Assembly: GCF_900188005.1 (NCBI RefSeq)
Contig: NZ_FZNR01000006.1
Location: 62,001 to 126,000, forward strand
Origin: Actinoplanes regularis
GTDB lineage: Bacteria; Actinomycetota; Actinomycetes; Mycobacteriales; Micromonosporaceae
Direction of reading: 5' to 3'
DNA: 64,000 nt
Shown here piece after piece: positions 1-8,524 of the stretch. The translations under genes and the position numbers were made by a program. The first letter of the stretch is position 1, and each line of letters starts with the position of its first letter. The notes under the pieces were generated by a model that worked only from the letters and a program-made list of their open reading frames with translations, did no database searches and had not been told where the DNA came from.

Positions 1-605
1 GCGCGGCGGTCACGGTGGCGCACAGCGACTTCTACTCGTACACGCCGGCCGGCAGCACCTGGACCTCCGGAGGCGAGACGATCGACGGCACCCTGCAGAC
101 CCAGTCGTCGCCGCACGACTCGTTCCAGCACCCGGTGACCGCGCAGGAGGCCAAGGGCCACGGACTGAAGGCGTACCCGCAGTACACCATCAACGGCGAC
201 GGGATCGTCTACTACCCGTCGACCGTCGCCGAGGCCCCGTCCGGCACGAACGACCGGGACGTCCGCTACAAGCTGGTCGACATCTTCGCCTCCGGCGGGA
301 TGTGGGCGCAGCGCACCAACACGAACCTGTTCGCGGCGCTGGGGACGTTCGCCGGGGACACCACCGGCGGCTGTGGCACCGGCACCTACGGCTGCGGCAC
401 CAACTCGGCGAACGCGCCGTGGGGCTGGGACGACGGGAACGACACGCCGGCCCGTGGTGAGCTCGCGACCGATCCGGCCAAGCTGGCCGTCGCGTACTTC
501 ACCGTGCCCGGGTCGCTGTCCCGGACCTACACCGCCAACGGGTACGCCGTCGCGGCCGCCGCACTGCGCGCCGCCGCCGAGACCCTTCCCCGGACCATCG
601 ACTGA
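1..605 (+). CDS. C-terminal part of an unrecognised secreted protein (5' end outside window)
   Basis: The reading frame is already open at the window edge (codons in phase with base 3) and ends at a TGA at 603-605, so about 200 C-terminal residues are visible. The composition is rich in Gly, Thr, Asn and aromatics, with a Cys pair in a Gly-rich stretch (GGCGTGTYGCGTN), as in many exported actinobacterial proteins. I do not recognise the family and assign no function. No membrane anchor is visible at the C terminus. A strong hairpin follows at 659-699. Confidence 0.7.
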   Translation, partial: AAVTVAHSDFYSYTPAGSTWTSGGETIDGTLQTQSSPHDSFQHPVTAQEAKGHGLKAYPQYTINGDGIVYYPSTVAEAPSGTNDRDVRYKLVDIFASGGMWAQRTNTNLFAALGTFAGDTTGGCGTGTYGCGTNSANAPWGWDDGNDTPARGELATDPAKLAVAYFTVPGSLSRTYTANGYAVAAAALRAAAETLPRTID

Positions 606-658
606 TCCACTGTCCAGCGGGCACCCCGATAAAACACCACTGATACGGAGAAATCAGT

Positions 659-699
659 AGATTTTCCGGCGCCGCTGAGCCTGCGGCGCCGGAAAATCT
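659..699. terminator. Strong hairpin terminator
   Basis: Perfect 17-bp inverted repeat (arms 659-675 and 683-699) around a 7-nt loop. The base of the stem is A/T-rich (agatttt/aaaatct), so it can work as a factor-independent terminator in both directions. It lies 54 bp after the stop of the first gene and 102 bp before the kinase start. Confidence 0.8.
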
Positions 700-800
700 T
701 GGTTCCACCGGCCACAAAGGCGCTCCGCCACCCGGCGAAGTGGAGCCGGCCCTCGGACCTCCGGTTGACACGCGGGGCCGTGCTGGGCGAATGTTCCGGC

Positions 801-2198
801 ATGCACGATGTTTGGCCGGCGCCGGGTGCCCTTCTGGTCTCGCGGTACCGCCTCGTCACGTTGCTGGAGACCGGCGGCATGGCGCAGGTCTGGCAGGCCA
901 CCGACGACCTGCTCGACCGCCCGGTCGCGGTCAAGCTCCCGGCCGGCGACATCCGTGCCGCGCACCTGGCCTGGCGGGAGGCGCGCCTCGCGGCCCGGCT
1001 CTCGCACCCGGGCATCGCGGCCGTGCACGACTACCGGGAGGCCGTCCGCCCGGACGGCTCGGTGGTCCCGTTCGTCGTGATGGAGCTGCTCGCCGGCGAG
1101 ACCGTCGCGGCCCGGCTCTGCGACGGCCCGATCCCATGGCCGGCCGCCGCCGCGGTCGGTGCCGCGGTCGCCGGGGCCCTCGCCGCCGCGCACGCCGCCG
1201 GGGTGGTGCACCGGGACATCAAGCCGGGCAACGTGATGCTCTGCGAGGGCGGCGTGAAGCTGCTCGACTTCGGGATCAGCGCGGCCGCCGGGGAGCCGGA
1301 CGACGACGACACCGGGGCCACGTTCGGGACGCCGGCGTACGCCGCCCCGGAGCGCCTGGACGGCAAGCCCGCCGAGCCCGCCACCGACCTGTACGGCCTC
1401 GGGGTGCTGCTCTTCGAGATGGTCGACGGGGAGCCGCCGTACAGCGTGGACACCTGGGAGGAACTGGCCCTGGCCCGCCAGGCCGGGCCCACCACCCTGC
1501 CCCGGGGTCTGCCCGGACCTCTGACCGAGCTCATCCACCGCTGCCTGGACGACGACCCGGAGCGCCGGCCGTCCGCGGCCGAGGCCTGGAAGGCGCTCAC
1601 CGAGCTGGCCCCGTCGCAGAACAAGAGGACGCCGACCGTGCCGCTGCCCGGGGCCCGGCCGACCGGGCACGCCCGGGTTCCGGCCGTGGAGCCGCCCGGG
1701 CCGATCACCCGCGGCCGCAAGATCGCCGTGGGAGCGGCGGTGGCCGCGACGGCTATCGGGTTCCTGGCCCTGGTCCACGTGGTGTCGCAGTCCGGTGACG
1801 ACCTGACCCAGCCCCCGGTGGTGCCCTCGGCCGCACCCTCGGCCACGGCCTTCGCGCAGCCGCCGTCGGCTCCCGCCGTGGAGAAGGCGACCGTGTCCCC
1901 GTCCGTGAAGAGGACGACCGCCTCGCCGACCGTGACGCTGACCGTCGACGCCGCCCTGACACGCGTGCGGACCGCGATCGACCAGGGCGAACGGGCCGGG
2001 GACCTCCGTCCGGACGTAGCGCAGGATTTCCGGAATCTTCTGGGCCAGCTGTCCATCCAGGACAACCCGGACATTCGCGGTCAGGTCGACCTGCTCCGCA
2101 AGAAGATCCGGCAACGGCTCAGCGAGGGCGGCATCACCGCCGACCGGGCCGCGGTCCTGCAGGGCCGCCTGGACGATCTCGCCAGAGCCGGCACCTGA
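801..2198 (+). CDS. Membrane-anchored serine/threonine protein kinase
   Basis: 465-residue Hanks-type kinase. The Gly-rich loop reads ETGGMAQVW (about 23-31). VAVK places the ATP-binding Lys at 45, HRDIKPGN holds catalytic Asp139, and DFG has Asp156. GTPAYAAPE closes the activation segment. After a Pro-rich juxtamembrane linker comes one membrane helix (about 308-328), then a Ser/Thr/Pro/Ala-rich extracellular stretch and a helical C-terminal domain (about 375-465) that looks like a coiled bundle. It has no PASTA repeats, so it is not a PknB-type cell-wall sensor by this criterion. The ATG at 801 was chosen because it sits just ahead of the kinase fold; upstream starts would add a non-conserved tail. 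The ligand and substrates are unknown. Confidence 0.92.
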   Translation: MHDVWPAPGALLVSRYRLVTLLETGGMAQVWQATDDLLDRPVAVKLPAGDIRAAHLAWREARLAARLSHPGIAAVHDYREAVRPDGSVVPFVVMELLAGETVAARLCDGPIPWPAAAAVGAAVAGALAAAHAAGVVHRDIKPGNVMLCEGGVKLLDFGISAAAGEPDDDDTGATFGTPAYAAPERLDGKPAEPATDLYGLGVLLFEMVDGEPPYSVDTWEELALARQAGPTTLPRGLPGPLTELIHRCLDDDPERRPSAAEAWKALTELAPSQNKRTPTVPLPGARPTGHARVPAVEPPGPITRGRKIAVGAAVAATAIGFLALVHVVSQSGDDLTQPPVVPSAAPSATAFAQPPSAPAVEKATVSPSVKRTTASPTVTLTVDAALTRVRTAIDQGERAGDLRPDVAQDFRNLLGQLSIQDNPDIRGQVDLLRKKIRQRLSEGGITADRAAVLQGRLDDLARAGT

Positions 2199-2280
2199 AA
2201 TTCCCGGGTACGACGACGGAGCCCCGCGCCCAGGCTCGAGCCAGCCCCCGTGACACCCTCACGCAAGGCCCACGGCAGGC

Positions 2281-2337
2281 TCGGCTGGTCTGCACGGTCG
2301 TATCGGCGGCCTCGAGCCGACCGTGACGCCCAGCCGA
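2281..2337. terminator. Possible nested hairpin between convergent genes
   Basis: Two nested 8-bp inverted repeats (outer 2281-2288/2330-2337, inner 2293-2300/2318-2325) lie between the convergent kinase and nuclease genes. There is no U-run, so this is a weak call. Confidence 0.35.
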
Positions 2338-2359
2338 ACCGCCGGCGCGGGCGATGCCG

Positions 2360-3295
2360 CTATGAGGTCGTCACCGTCACGGTGCCGCGGACGAGACGGT
2401 GGTCGGAGCAGGGGCCACCGCACGAGTTCGAGATGGCGACGCTGTCCGCGTCGTACGTCGTGTAGCGGTTCTCCCGGACGAAGATGAGGTCGAGCTTCTT
2501 GCCGAGCCCGCACGGCCCTTCGGTGTTGCCGGCCGGGGAGGTCGTCTCCCCGTACCCGTAGCAGTGGAAATCGGTGTCGTCGAGCTCGCGGTAGTGGCCC
2601 CGGTTGCCGGCGTTGTTCGCGTGGTCGAGCGTGCTGGAGTACCAGCGGTCCATCCGGCCGTAGTTCGGCTGGGCGTTGAAGTCACCGCCGATGATGACGG
2701 TGTAGCCGTCCCGCTCGAACTCCTCGACCCGGTCCAGCACGTACTGCAGCTGGATGCCGTTGATGCCGACGACACCGTTCTCACCGGTGTTCAGGTGGGT
2801 GATGTGGGTGGTACAGAACTTCACCTTCGGCTGATCGGCCGGCGGGGCGCAGATCAGCTTGCGCTGTTCCACCCGGCCGTCATCGGGGAGCGTGAAGCGG
2901 CTGGCGTTACCGAACGGGGTCCGGCTGAAGATGGCGATGCCGCCGGACTTGCTGTTGCAGCTGCCATCGCGGCCGTCGTTGGTGGCCTCGAAACGGGAGA
3001 AGTTACTCGAATCCTGCGGCCAGCCCTGCGCCCGGAGCGCGTCCTGCACCGCGTGCAATTGATCGAAGCAGAGTTCGTTGAGGGCGAAGAAGTCCGCGTT
3101 CGCGTCGTTGACGGCTTTGACGACCGCGGCCGCGAGCCCATCGGTGGCCGAGCCCCGGTGCAGGGTCCACCCGGCCACGTTCCAGGTCATCACCCGGTAC
3201 GTCAGGTTGTTCGCCGCTTTCGCCGGAGCCGGGCCGGTGAGTACCAGCAGAATCGCCGTCGCGGCGGCCGCGGCGGCACGGAACAGTTTTCTCAT
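2360..3295 (-). CDS. Secreted endonuclease/exonuclease/phosphatase-family protein
   Basis: 311 residues from the ATG at 3295, which follows GGGGGATC. A signal peptide (positively charged start, Ala/Leu core, cleavage near APAKA) leads into an EEP fold (DNase I-like superfamily): TWNVAG, a NE pair that should bind Mg, GDFNAQP, and a C-terminal CSDHR with the conserved Asp-His. These residues support a metal-dependent phosphodiesterase outside the cell; whether it cuts DNA, RNA, lipids or inositol phosphates cannot be told. It is a clear paralog of the gene at 61762-62757, sharing GDxNAQP, a YRELDD segment and CSDHR. A TACAAT-like -10 element lies at 3319-3324. Confidence 0.85.
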   Translation of the reverse strand: MRKLFRAAAAAATAILLVLTGPAPAKAANNLTYRVMTWNVAGWTLHRGSATDGLAAAVVKAVNDANADFFALNELCFDQLHAVQDALRAQGWPQDSSNFSRFEATNDGRDGSCNSKSGGIAIFSRTPFGNASRFTLPDDGRVEQRKLICAPPADQPKVKFCTTHITHLNTGENGVVGINGIQLQYVLDRVEEFERDGYTVIIGGDFNAQPNYGRMDRWYSSTLDHANNAGNRGHYRELDDTDFHCYGYGETTSPAGNTEGPCGLGKKLDLIFVRENRYTTYDADSVAISNSCGGPCSDHRLVRGTVTVTTS

Positions 3296-3612
3296 GATCC
3301 CCCCGATTGAAGATCCTGATTGTATGCACACCCGCCGGCAGCGCGGTGACCGGCCCCGTGGCCACCACTGACTCTTACCATGATGAATATGCTGTTAACC
3401 TTTTCGAATGATCGTGGCCTTGACCTCCATCGATGCCTTGACTTAATTTGAAGCATTCCAGAGGTCACGGATTCCCTATGTCGCACCCCCTTATAGTCGC
3501 TTTGCCGCACGGGGGGTAAAAACGTAGATCAATGGATCAGCGGCCCCCCTGTGCCCGACGGCGATGCAGCCCAAACACTGCATCCGGCCCGATTCCTGCG
3601 AAAAGGGGACAC
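3296..3612. promoter_or_regulatory. Divergent intergenic region
   Basis: 317 bp between the leftward secreted nuclease and the rightward secreted protease. It is less GC-rich than its surroundings around 3375-3500. A TACAAT-like -10 for the leftward gene lies at 3319-3324 (minus strand). On the plus strand a TTGACT hexamer is seen near 3449, but no convincing -10 follows it. I see no gene here. Confidence 0.4.
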
Positions 3613-4638
3613 ATGCTGCGACGCCTCAGATCACTATTGATTGCGGTTCCGCTTTCCGGAGCACTCGCCGGAGCGGCCCTCTCGGCCCCGGCCCAGGCCG
3701 GCCCGGCGGCCGCCACCCGCGGTAACGTCGGCACCTCCGTGGCCTCGGCCACCACCCGCACGGCAGCCGGCTACTGGACCGCGGAGCGCATGCGCAACGC
3801 GAAGCCCGTACCGCTGCCCGAAGTGGATGCGGCCACCAACGCGAGACTGTCCGCGCAGGCGGCACCCCAGGGGCCCACCGGCCGGGTCGACGGCGCGGCC
3901 GACGCGACAGTGAGGCAGGGTCCGGTCGCACGGCTCGCCGACCCGGGCGCCACCGCCGCCACCTGGGCGGGCTCGTCGAGTTCGCCGCCGAAGGCGACGT
4001 CGGGCAAGGTCTTCTTCGTCGGCGCCGACGGCGGCAACTACGTCTGCTCGGGCAGCACCGTCAACAGCGACGGCAAGAACCTCGTCTTCACCGCCGGCCA
4101 CTGCGTCTCCAACGGCTCCGGCACCTGGTACAACAGCGCGCCATGGACCTTCGTGCCCGGCTACGACAACGGCAGCGCGCCGTACGGGTATTGGACGGCC
4201 CGCGAGCTCTGGACCCGGACCGCGTGGCACAACGGCGCGAACCGGGCCGAGGACATCGGCGCGGGGGTGATGAACACCAATGCCGGCGGCACCCGGATCG
4301 TCAATTACGTCGGCGGGCAGGGCATCGAGTGGAACTACCCCCTGTCCCAGTACCAGTTCCAGTTCGGCTACCCGACCAGGACGCCTTTCAACGGGCAGGT
4401 CCTCAAGTACTGCACGGGGCAGTCGTACAGCGACGGCGGACACAACGGGATCAACTGCAACATGACCGAGGGCGCCAGCGGCGGGCCGTGGCTGGACGAC
4501 TTCGACGGCACCTTCGGCTGGCTCGACTCCGTCAACAGTTGGGTCTTCTGGAACTCCAGCGGAGTCCGGTACAAGTGGAACGGACCGTACTTCGGAAATA
4601 ACGCCCGCGATTTCTACAACACGGTGGCCAACCTGTAA
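3613..4638 (+). CDS. Secreted trypsin-fold serine protease
   Basis: 341 residues. The ATG at 3613 begins a signal peptide (MLRRLRS, hydrophobic core, APAQA cleavage site). A propeptide-like region of about 110 residues precedes the catalytic domain. The triad is visible: His163 in FTAGHC, Asp214 in AEDIGAG, Ser289 in EGASGGPW. Cysteines flank the His and lie before the Ser, allowing disulfides. It belongs to the trypsin-like / V8-like peptidase group common in Streptomyces relatives. It is most likely released as a zymogen; specificity is unknown. It is a single-gene unit ended by the hairpin at 4649-4680. Confidence 0.9.
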   Translation: MLRRLRSLLIAVPLSGALAGAALSAPAQAGPAAATRGNVGTSVASATTRTAAGYWTAERMRNAKPVPLPEVDAATNARLSAQAAPQGPTGRVDGAADATVRQGPVARLADPGATAATWAGSSSSPPKATSGKVFFVGADGGNYVCSGSTVNSDGKNLVFTAGHCVSNGSGTWYNSAPWTFVPGYDNGSAPYGYWTARELWTRTAWHNGANRAEDIGAGVMNTNAGGTRIVNYVGGQGIEWNYPLSQYQFQFGYPTRTPFNGQVLKYCTGQSYSDGGHNGINCNMTEGASGGPWLDDFDGTFGWLDSVNSWVFWNSSGVRYKWNGPYFGNNARDFYNTVANL

Positions 4639-4648
4639 AGAATGATCG

Positions 4649-4680
4649 AAGGGTGCCGGCCGAAACAGGCCGGCACCCTT
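4649..4680 (+). terminator. Intrinsic-type terminator of the protease gene
   Basis: Perfect 13-bp stem (4649-4661/4668-4680, aagggtgccggcc paired with its complement) with a 6-nt loop, 10 bp after the protease stop codon. Confidence 0.85.
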
Positions 4681-4742
4681 CGCATGGAACCGGTGAGTCC
4701 GCCGCGACGTCCCATCGGTCGACGACGAGTCAGGAGGATCTC

Positions 4743-5111
4743 ATGGGCGCTGCCCGAATCAATATCACGATCGCGATCGGTGTATTGATCGTCCTGTCCG
4801 GATGCGCGAGGCCGGACGCGGGCGGCCGATCGCCCGGCCACGACGAGGTCCTCACCGTGCAGGAGGCGATCGACGCCGGCACCGGCCAGGTTCGGGTGCG
4901 GGGCTACGTCCTGATCGCCGCGGACCAGGTCACCCGCCTCTGCACCGGGCTCGCGGGCTCGTATCCCCCGCAATGCGGCGCCCCGGCACTGGTCGTCCAG
5001 GGACTGGCCGCCGAGGCCATCCCGCACCGGGAGTCGGCGCAGGGCATCGTCTGGGGCGGCGAGATCACCCTCCGGGGCAACCTGGCCGCAGGCGTGCTGA
5101 CCGTGGGCTAG
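4743..5111 (+). CDS. Small lipoprotein of unknown function
   Basis: 122 residues from the ATG at 4743, with AGGAGGAT at a good distance. The N-terminal signal ends in a lipobox (LSGC), so export and lipid attachment are likely. The mature part has a VTVQEAIDAG-like start, two spaced Cys residues (LCTG, PPQCG) and a short beta-rich pattern that resembles small OB-type lipoproteins. I cannot assign a family. Its 3' end overlaps the convergent LacI gene by 4 bp. Confidence 0.75.
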   Translation: MGAARINITIAIGVLIVLSGCARPDAGGRSPGHDEVLTVQEAIDAGTGQVRVRGYVLIAADQVTRLCTGLAGSYPPQCGAPALVVQGLAAEAIPHRESAQGIVWGGEITLRGNLAAGVLTVG

Positions 5112-6118
5112 GCGGAACCCCGCAGGATCAGCCGCGTCGGCAGGACCGTCTCCCGCTCCACCGGCTCCTCACCGTCCAGCTTCGCCAGCAGCAGCCGGAC
5201 CATCTCCTGGCCCATCTGCTCCACCGGCTGATACACACTGGTCAGCGGCGGATCGGTGTGCCGCGCGATGACCGAGTCGTCGAAGCCGACCACGGCCACG
5301 TCCTCCGGCACCCGCCGGCCGGCGCGGCGCAGCACCCGCAACGCCCCGGCGGCCATCATGTCCGAGGCCGCGAAGACCGCGTCCAGCTGCGGATAGTTGG
5401 TCAGCAGCCACTCCATCGCCATCGCGCCGCTGATCTCGCCGAAGTCGCCGGCCGCGGCCGGGCCGTCCCCGACGACGTCGCGGTAGCCCTGGTAGCGCGC
5501 GAGCCCGGGAGCCGTGTCCATCGGGCCGGTGATCGTGGCGATGCAGCGCCGTCCCTGATCGTGGAGGTAGGCGACCGCGGCCCGGGCGCCGCCCCGGTTG
5601 TCCGCGTCGACGAAGCTGATCGGCCCCGGTTGCGCCGGGCGGCCGGCCCGGACGGTCGGCACGCCACGCTCCTCCAGCACCGCCGGCAGCGGGTCGTCGC
5701 CGTGCACCGAGAGCAGCAGCGCGCCGTCGACGTGCTGGCGGGTCAGGTAACCCTCCAGCTGGTGCCGCTCCTCGGGGGCCTGCGCGATCATCAGGACCAT
5801 CTGCAGGTTCCGCGCGACCAGCACGGACGAGACCGATTGGACGATCCGCCCGAAGAACGGCTCGGCGAAGAACCGCTCACCGGACTCGAAGACCACCAGG
5901 GCGATCGAATCGGTTCGCTGGGTGACGAGGGCGCGCGCGGCGCGGTTGGGCACGTAACCCATCTCGTCGATCGCGTCCTGGACCGCTTTGCGAGCTTTCG
6001 GGCTGACCTGGGCCGAGCCGTTCACCACCCGGGAGACGGTGCCCCGGCCGACGCCGGCCCGGGCCGCGACCTCCTCCAGGGTCGGCCGCCCGGCCGAGCG
6101 GTTGCTGTGGTCCCTCAT
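5108..6118 (-). CDS. LacI-family transcriptional regulator
   Basis: 336 residues. The N-terminal helix-turn-helix and hinge are canonical (PTLEEVAARAGVGRGTVSRV followed by YVPNRAARAL). A periplasmic-binding-protein-like sensor domain follows (DGALLLS, VDADNRGGARAAVAYL, VVGFDDS). The start at 6118 is supported by AGAGGA upstream and sits just before the HTH. Typical role: ligand-responsive repressor of a sugar operon. No transporter or hydrolase gene adjoins it, so its target is probably elsewhere. The divergent neighbour is the GlxA-type regulator. Confidence 0.9.
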   Translation of the reverse strand: MRDHSNRSAGRPTLEEVAARAGVGRGTVSRVVNGSAQVSPKARKAVQDAIDEMGYVPNRAARALVTQRTDSIALVVFESGERFFAEPFFGRIVQSVSSVLVARNLQMVLMIAQAPEERHQLEGYLTRQHVDGALLLSVHGDDPLPAVLEERGVPTVRAGRPAQPGPISFVDADNRGGARAAVAYLHDQGRRCIATITGPMDTAPGLARYQGYRDVVGDGPAAAGDFGEISGAMAMEWLLTNYPQLDAVFAASDMMAAGALRVLRRAGRRVPEDVAVVGFDDSVIARHTDPPLTSVYQPVEQMGQEMVRLLLAKLDGEEPVERETVLPTRLILRGSA

Positions 6119-6305
6119 CGCCAGCTGTCCTCTCCACGTCACCGGCTTGAGACAAGGTACAACCGCCACACCGCCGGGCCAGTGATTCTAGTGGTCGCCT
6201 TTCCGACCGCGGGAGCGCTCTCGGTCGTTCGGGTGGCGCGATCCTTGCGACAGTGCGCCGGACAGCCACTTTCCGGGCACCCGGCACACCCGGCACAGTG
6301 GTGAC

Positions 6306-7253
6306 ATGCGGGGACATACAGTGGCAACGCTCATCCTGCCCGGGGCCGCGCCCCTCGACGTCGGCATCCCGGCGCAGGTCTTCGCTCCCCGGCACGGCCT
6401 GAACTACCGGTCGGTGCCGTGCGCGGTGCAGGCCGGCCCGGTGCCCGGGCGCGACGGCCTCGGCCTCCACGTCGACGCCGGGCTGGAGGCGCTCGACGAG
6501 GCCGGCACGATCATCGTGCCGGGCTTCGCGAACCCGGCCGGCCCGATCGACCCCCGGGTGCTGGACGCGCTGCGGACCGCGGCGTTCCGCGGCACCCGGA
6601 TCGTCTCCATCTGCGGCGGCGCGTTCGCGCTGGCCGCGGCCGGCCTGCTGGACGGGCTGCGGGCCACCACGCACTGGCAGCTGGCGCCGGTGCTGGCCCG
6701 CGAATACCCGAAGGTGACGGTGGACGGCAGGGTGCTCTTCGTCGACGAGGGGCAGGTGCTCACCTCGGCCGGGGTGGCCGCCGGGATCGACCTGTGCCTG
6801 CACCTCGTCCGGCGCGACCACGGCGTACAGGCGTCGAACGCGATCGCCCGGGTGCTGGTCGCGGCGCCGTACCGCAGCGGCGGCCAGTCCCAGTACGTGC
6901 CGCGCACCATCCCGGAGCCGCTCGGCGACGTCTTCGCCGTGACCCGTGAGTGGGCGCTGCGCCACCTGGAGGAGCCGCTCACGGTCGACGTGCTGGCCCG
7001 CCACGCCGGCGTCTCGGCGCGCACGTTCGGCCGCCGCTTCGTCCAGGACACCGGCTACACACCGATGCAGTGGGTCCTGCGCGCCCGCGTCGACCTCGCT
7101 CGCGAGCTGCTGGAACGCAGCGGACTCGGGATCGACCAGATCGCCGCGCGGGTGGGCGTCGGCACCGGCGCCAACCTGCGCATGCACTTCCAGCGGATCC
7201 TCGGCACCTCGCCGAGCGAGTACCGGAAGACCTTTGGCGGCAAGCTTGCGTAG
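6306..7253 (+). CDS. GlxA-type transcriptional regulator (DJ-1/PfpI domain plus AraC HTH)
   Basis: 315 residues. The N-terminal half is a DJ-1/PfpI-like domain with the nucleophile-elbow Cys in VSICGGAFALAAAGLLDG, followed by THW and SAGVAAGIDLCLHL. The C-terminal half has the paired AraC/XylS HTH (ARHAGVSARTFGRRF and IDQIAARVGVGTGANLRMHF). Members sense small molecules through the amidase-like domain and usually activate neighbouring genes. The GAPDH gene starts 52 bp downstream on the same strand and may be co-transcribed or controlled by it, which is inference. Confidence 0.9.
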   Translation: MRGHTVATLILPGAAPLDVGIPAQVFAPRHGLNYRSVPCAVQAGPVPGRDGLGLHVDAGLEALDEAGTIIVPGFANPAGPIDPRVLDALRTAAFRGTRIVSICGGAFALAAAGLLDGLRATTHWQLAPVLAREYPKVTVDGRVLFVDEGQVLTSAGVAAGIDLCLHLVRRDHGVQASNAIARVLVAAPYRSGGQSQYVPRTIPEPLGDVFAVTREWALRHLEEPLTVDVLARHAGVSARTFGRRFVQDTGYTPMQWVLRARVDLARELLERSGLGIDQIAARVGVGTGANLRMHFQRILGTSPSEYRKTFGGKLA

Positions 7254-7305
7254 CTTGGCGCTGCGCCACCTGCCCCGCGGCCGGCCGGCACACGACGCTG
7301 GAGAC

Positions 7306-8313
7306 ATGACAGCACCAGTCACTGCAAAACGGGTCGCCATCAACGGTTTCGGACGCATCGGCCGCAACGTCCTGCGCGCGGCCACCGGCAGCGACGTCGA
7401 GATCGTCGCGATCAACGACCTGACCGATCCCGGCACCCTGGCCCACCTGCTGCGCTACGACAGCTCGCTGGGTCGTTACACCGGTACCGTGCGGGCCCAC
7501 GCGGATCACCTGGTCGTCGACGGTCGCCGGATCGAGGTGACCGCCGTCCGTACCCCCGGAGATCTGCCCTGGAAGGACCTGGACGTCGACGTCGTCCTCG
7601 AATCCACCGGCCGGTTCACCGCCGCCGCGGACGCCCGCGCCCATCTCACCGCCGGCGCCCGCCGGGTCCTGGTCGGCGCCCCGTCCAAGGGCGCGGACCT
7701 GACCATCGCCTACGGTCTCAACCACGGCGACTACGACCCGGCCGCGCACCACGTGCTCTCGAACGCCTCCTGCACCACGAACGCCCTGGCCCCGATCGCG
7801 TCGGTCCTCGACGACCTGGCCGGGATCGAGACCGGCTCGATGACCACGATCCACGCCTACACCCAGGAGCAGAACCTCCAGGACGGCCCGCACCGCGACC
7901 TGCGCCGCGCCCGCGCCGCCGCGGTCAACATCGCCCCGACGACGACCGGCGCCGCCACCGCCATCGGCCTGGTCCTGCCACGCCTGGTCGGCCGGCTCAC
8001 CGGTTACTCGGTCCGCGTCCCGGTCCCGGTCGGATCCCTGGTCGAGCTCAACGCCGTGGTCGAACGCCCGGTCACCGCGGAAGAGATCAACAGCGCCTTC
8101 GAGGCGGCCGCGAGCGGTCCGCTGCGCGGCATCCTGGAGTACTCCACCGATCCGCTGGTCTCCAGCGACATCACCGGCAACCCGGCGTCGTCCATCTTCG
8201 ACTCGCAGCTCACCGCCGCCAACGGCCGCCTGGTCAAGGTCGTCGCCTGGTACGACAACGAATGGGGCTTCGCCAACCGCGTCATCGACACCCTCTCCCT
8301 CCTGGCCCGCTGA
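7306..8313 (+). CDS. gap: Type I glyceraldehyde-3-phosphate dehydrogenase
   Basis: 335 residues, full length. The NAD-binding N terminus reads INGFGRIGRN and is followed by an Asp in NDLTD, typical of NAD-linked forms. Catalytic Cys156 lies in SNASCTTNALAP, and TTIHAYT carries the partner His. The C-terminal WYDNEWGFANRV is the family signature. It catalyses oxidation and phosphorylation of glyceraldehyde-3-phosphate in glycolysis. No pgk or tpi follows and it sits beside a GlxA-type regulator, so this may be an auxiliary copy rather than the main glycolytic gene. Confidence 0.93.
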   Translation: MTAPVTAKRVAINGFGRIGRNVLRAATGSDVEIVAINDLTDPGTLAHLLRYDSSLGRYTGTVRAHADHLVVDGRRIEVTAVRTPGDLPWKDLDVDVVLESTGRFTAAADARAHLTAGARRVLVGAPSKGADLTIAYGLNHGDYDPAAHHVLSNASCTTNALAPIASVLDDLAGIETGSMTTIHAYTQEQNLQDGPHRDLRRARAAAVNIAPTTTGAATAIGLVLPRLVGRLTGYSVRVPVPVGSLVELNAVVERPVTAEEINSAFEAAASGPLRGILEYSTDPLVSSDITGNPASSIFDSQLTAANGRLVKVVAWYDNEWGFANRVIDTLSLLAR

Positions 8314-8417
8314 CCCCAAAACCCCTTCTCCGGTACGACCTGGGTCTCCCGCCGAGCATTCCCGTCCCGTGGCACCACCGCGCGACGCGCCGCCCGCTCC
8401 GGGCGCGCCGCGCGGCC

Positions 8418-8443
8418 TCGGGCCCGGCTGGGTCCGGGCCCGA
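8418..8443 (+). terminator. Hairpin downstream of gap
   Basis: Perfect 10-bp GC-rich stem (8418-8427/8434-8443) with a 6-nt loop, about 105 bp after the gap stop. It has no U-run, so this is a moderate call. Confidence 0.45.
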
Positions 8444-8524
8444 TGGTGACGCTGCCGGGCGGGGCCGACACGCCCGGCCGGAGGTGGGCCGCCGAGCGGA
8501 CGGATCTTTATCTATGCTGTGCGG

